From assembly GCF_001050035.1 (NCBI RefSeq), contig NZ_CVTA01000062.1, positions 186,001 through 250,000 on the forward strand: a stretch of DNA of 64,000 nt, given 5' to 3'. Shown one piece after another: positions 63,248 to 64,000 of the stretch (position 1 is the stretch's first letter; each line of letters begins with the position of its first letter). Both the position numbers and the translations under genes were made by a program. The notes beneath the pieces are model-generated. The model was given only the letters and a program-made list of their open reading frames with translations, did not search any database and was not told where the DNA came from. The DNA is from Mycolicibacterium komanii. Its GTDB lineage: Bacteria > Actinomycetota > Actinomycetes > Mycobacteriales > Mycobacteriaceae.

Positions 63248-63702
63248 GAAGCGGCTCCCGTGAGCAGCTCTGTGCGGCCGATCTGCGACACCAGGCTCGC
63301 GGAGTCGAAGTAGATCCGCTCGTTGACGATGCGGTCGTCGGTGAAGAAGAACACCGCGGCCACCGGCACCCGGAACGCCTTACCCGTCGGCGGCAATCCG
63401 TAGAACTCGCCGAGATTGGTTCCCAGCAGGTCGAATTCGACGATCACGGAGTCGTCGGCGACGTGAAATCGCACGTTGTCGTGGCGTTGATCGGGAAACG
63501 CGGTGCGGGTGCTTCGGTAGTAGGCCATCACCTCGTCGTCACCGTCGAAGACCTGGCCGGTGGCCATGATCTCGTAGTGAGGTCGTCCACCGGACTCGTT
63601 CTTGAACGTCGCGAGGGTCTTGTCGAACTCCTTGGTGACCTCGGTGTCCATGTGCACACGGATCACGTCGAGTCGGCGTTGGCGCAGCGCGTCGGTGATC
63701 AT
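63244..63702 (-). CDS. SnoaL/NTF2-like protein
   Basis: A 152-residue protein of the NTF2-like superfamily, SnoaL-like ester cyclase group. [40 protein letters not shown], and [20 protein letters not shown] are typical. Family members are cyclases or isomerases on polyketides or steroids. ATG 63702 is preferred over the codon at 63711. Coupled to the MBL gene by ATGA. Confidence 0.8.
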   Translation of the reverse strand: MITDALRQRRLDVIRVHMDTEVTKEFDKTLATFKNESGGRPHYEIMATGQVFDGDDEVMAYYRSTRTAFPDQRHDNVRFHVADDSVIVEFDLLGTNLGEFYGLPPTGKAFRVPVAAVFFFTDDRIVNERIYFDSASLVSQIGRTELLTGAAS

Positions 63703-63730
63703 GCAACGCACTGTACGGCTGCTCGCGTCG

Positions 63731-64000
63731 TCAGGCTGGCGACTTGACCTCCGCGGCGGTCTGCTGATGCCGGTGCTGCCGCTCGATGGTCGCCAGGTAG
63801 AACGCCCAGGCGAAAGCCGAACTCGCGAACAGGATGAAGCCCAGATACAGCCACGCGTGCTTCACGTCGCGCCTGCGGCCGTCCACGAGCAACCAGGCCG
63901 GGAACAGCAGCAGGCTCATGATCGTGTAGTCCTGGCTGGCCGAGCTGGCGGCCGGGTTGTCATAGCCCAGCGCGATGAACTCCGACCAGCTGCCGGGCCC
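63731..64000 (-). CDS. DUF2834-like membrane protein, N-terminus missing
   Basis: The C-terminal 89 residues of a small membrane protein; the frame stays open to the right edge of the window, so the start lies outside. It reads EFIALGYDNPAASSASQDYT followed by two hydrophobic helices (IMSLLLFPAWLLVDG and AWLYLGFILFASSAFAWAFY) and a polar tail. The NPAASSASQD part resembles the DUF2834 family. Function unknown. Confidence 0.6.
   Translation of the reverse strand, partial: GPGSWSEFIALGYDNPAASSASQDYTIMSLLLFPAWLLVDGRRRDVKHAWLYLGFILFASSAFAWAFYLATIERQHRHQQTAAEVKSPA

Overview
The window is 64 kb of high-GC chromosomal DNA from a mycobacterium, most likely a fast-growing Mycolicibacterium. The evidence is gene content and order. 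From left to right purB, a CYP126-type P450, purC, ptrB, purS, purQ, encapsulin, DyP peroxidase, pepC, purL, purF, purM, a DUF3073 gene, a YgfZ-like gene, a class IV aminotransferase, a nitrobindin-like gene, sseC2, cysA2, thiX, lmeA, glnR, mshD, phoU, an LCP protein, a Dus synthase and desA1 follow the order I recall for the Rv0777-Rv0826 stretch of M. tuberculosis. GTG starts are frequent, 1-4 base gene overlaps are common, and many genes have a TANNNT box only 6-8 bases before the start codon, as expected for mycobacterial leaderless transcripts. I saw no insertion sequence, prophage or CRISPR array.

Layout. 1-11 kb: the end of an amino acid permease, a DUF429 gene, purB/cyp126, a TDT-type transporter, a DUF1707 protein, a wHTH/DUF559 protein, purC and ptrB. 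11-22 kb: a DoxX/TetR pair, glutathione peroxidase, a KsdD-like flavoprotein, an MBL hydrolase, purS-purQ, an encapsulin/DyP nanocompartment operon, pepC, a VOC protein, a cation/proton antiporter and a lipoprotein serine hydrolase. 22-37 kb: purL with three membrane or redox genes behind it, an orphan MCE protein, a sterol-carrier-like protein, purF, purM and the class IV aminotransferase. 37.5-38.7 kb: an unusual leader-like RNA region, then a solute-binding lipoprotein. 38.7-43 kb (minus strand): sulfur and thiol genes (thiX, DUF4395, cysA2, sseC2), lmeA and small genes, including a 22-residue cysteine-rich sORF. 43-51.8 kb: glnR-mshD, pstS-pstC-pstA-pstB, phoU and an LCP cell-wall ligase. 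51.9-58 kb: dus-desA1, three tandem secreted paralogues, a TetR and a DUF2236 oxygenase. 57.9-58.4 kb: tRNA-Lys (minus strand), then tRNA-Glu, tRNA-Asp and tRNA-Phe (plus strand). 58.5-64 kb: AmiS/UreI with a cysteine hydrolase, a CYP136/138-like P450 with an SDR, an MBL hydrolase with a SnoaL-like protein, and a DUF2834 fragment.

How the genes work together. Seven purine genes (purB, C, S, Q, L, F, M) lie on the plus strand, mostly with separate start-proximal promoters, and supply much of IMP synthesis. The thiX-cysA2-sseC2 group handles sulfur and thiols; its cysteine-rich sORF is of the type known to sense cysteine by translation-coupled attenuation. The pst operon and phoU each have GTTCACC direct repeats with an 11-base period upstream, so both are probably in the phosphate (RegX3) regulon. 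The DyP peroxidase carries the C-terminal tag that loads it into the encapsulin shell encoded next to it.

The least explained parts are the promoter-sORF-hairpin region at 37.5-37.7 kb, the three-paralogue secreted cluster at 54.3-55.9 kb (its third copy looks frameshifted in the signal peptide), and two long palindromes just after stop codons at 7.2 and 39.8 kb.
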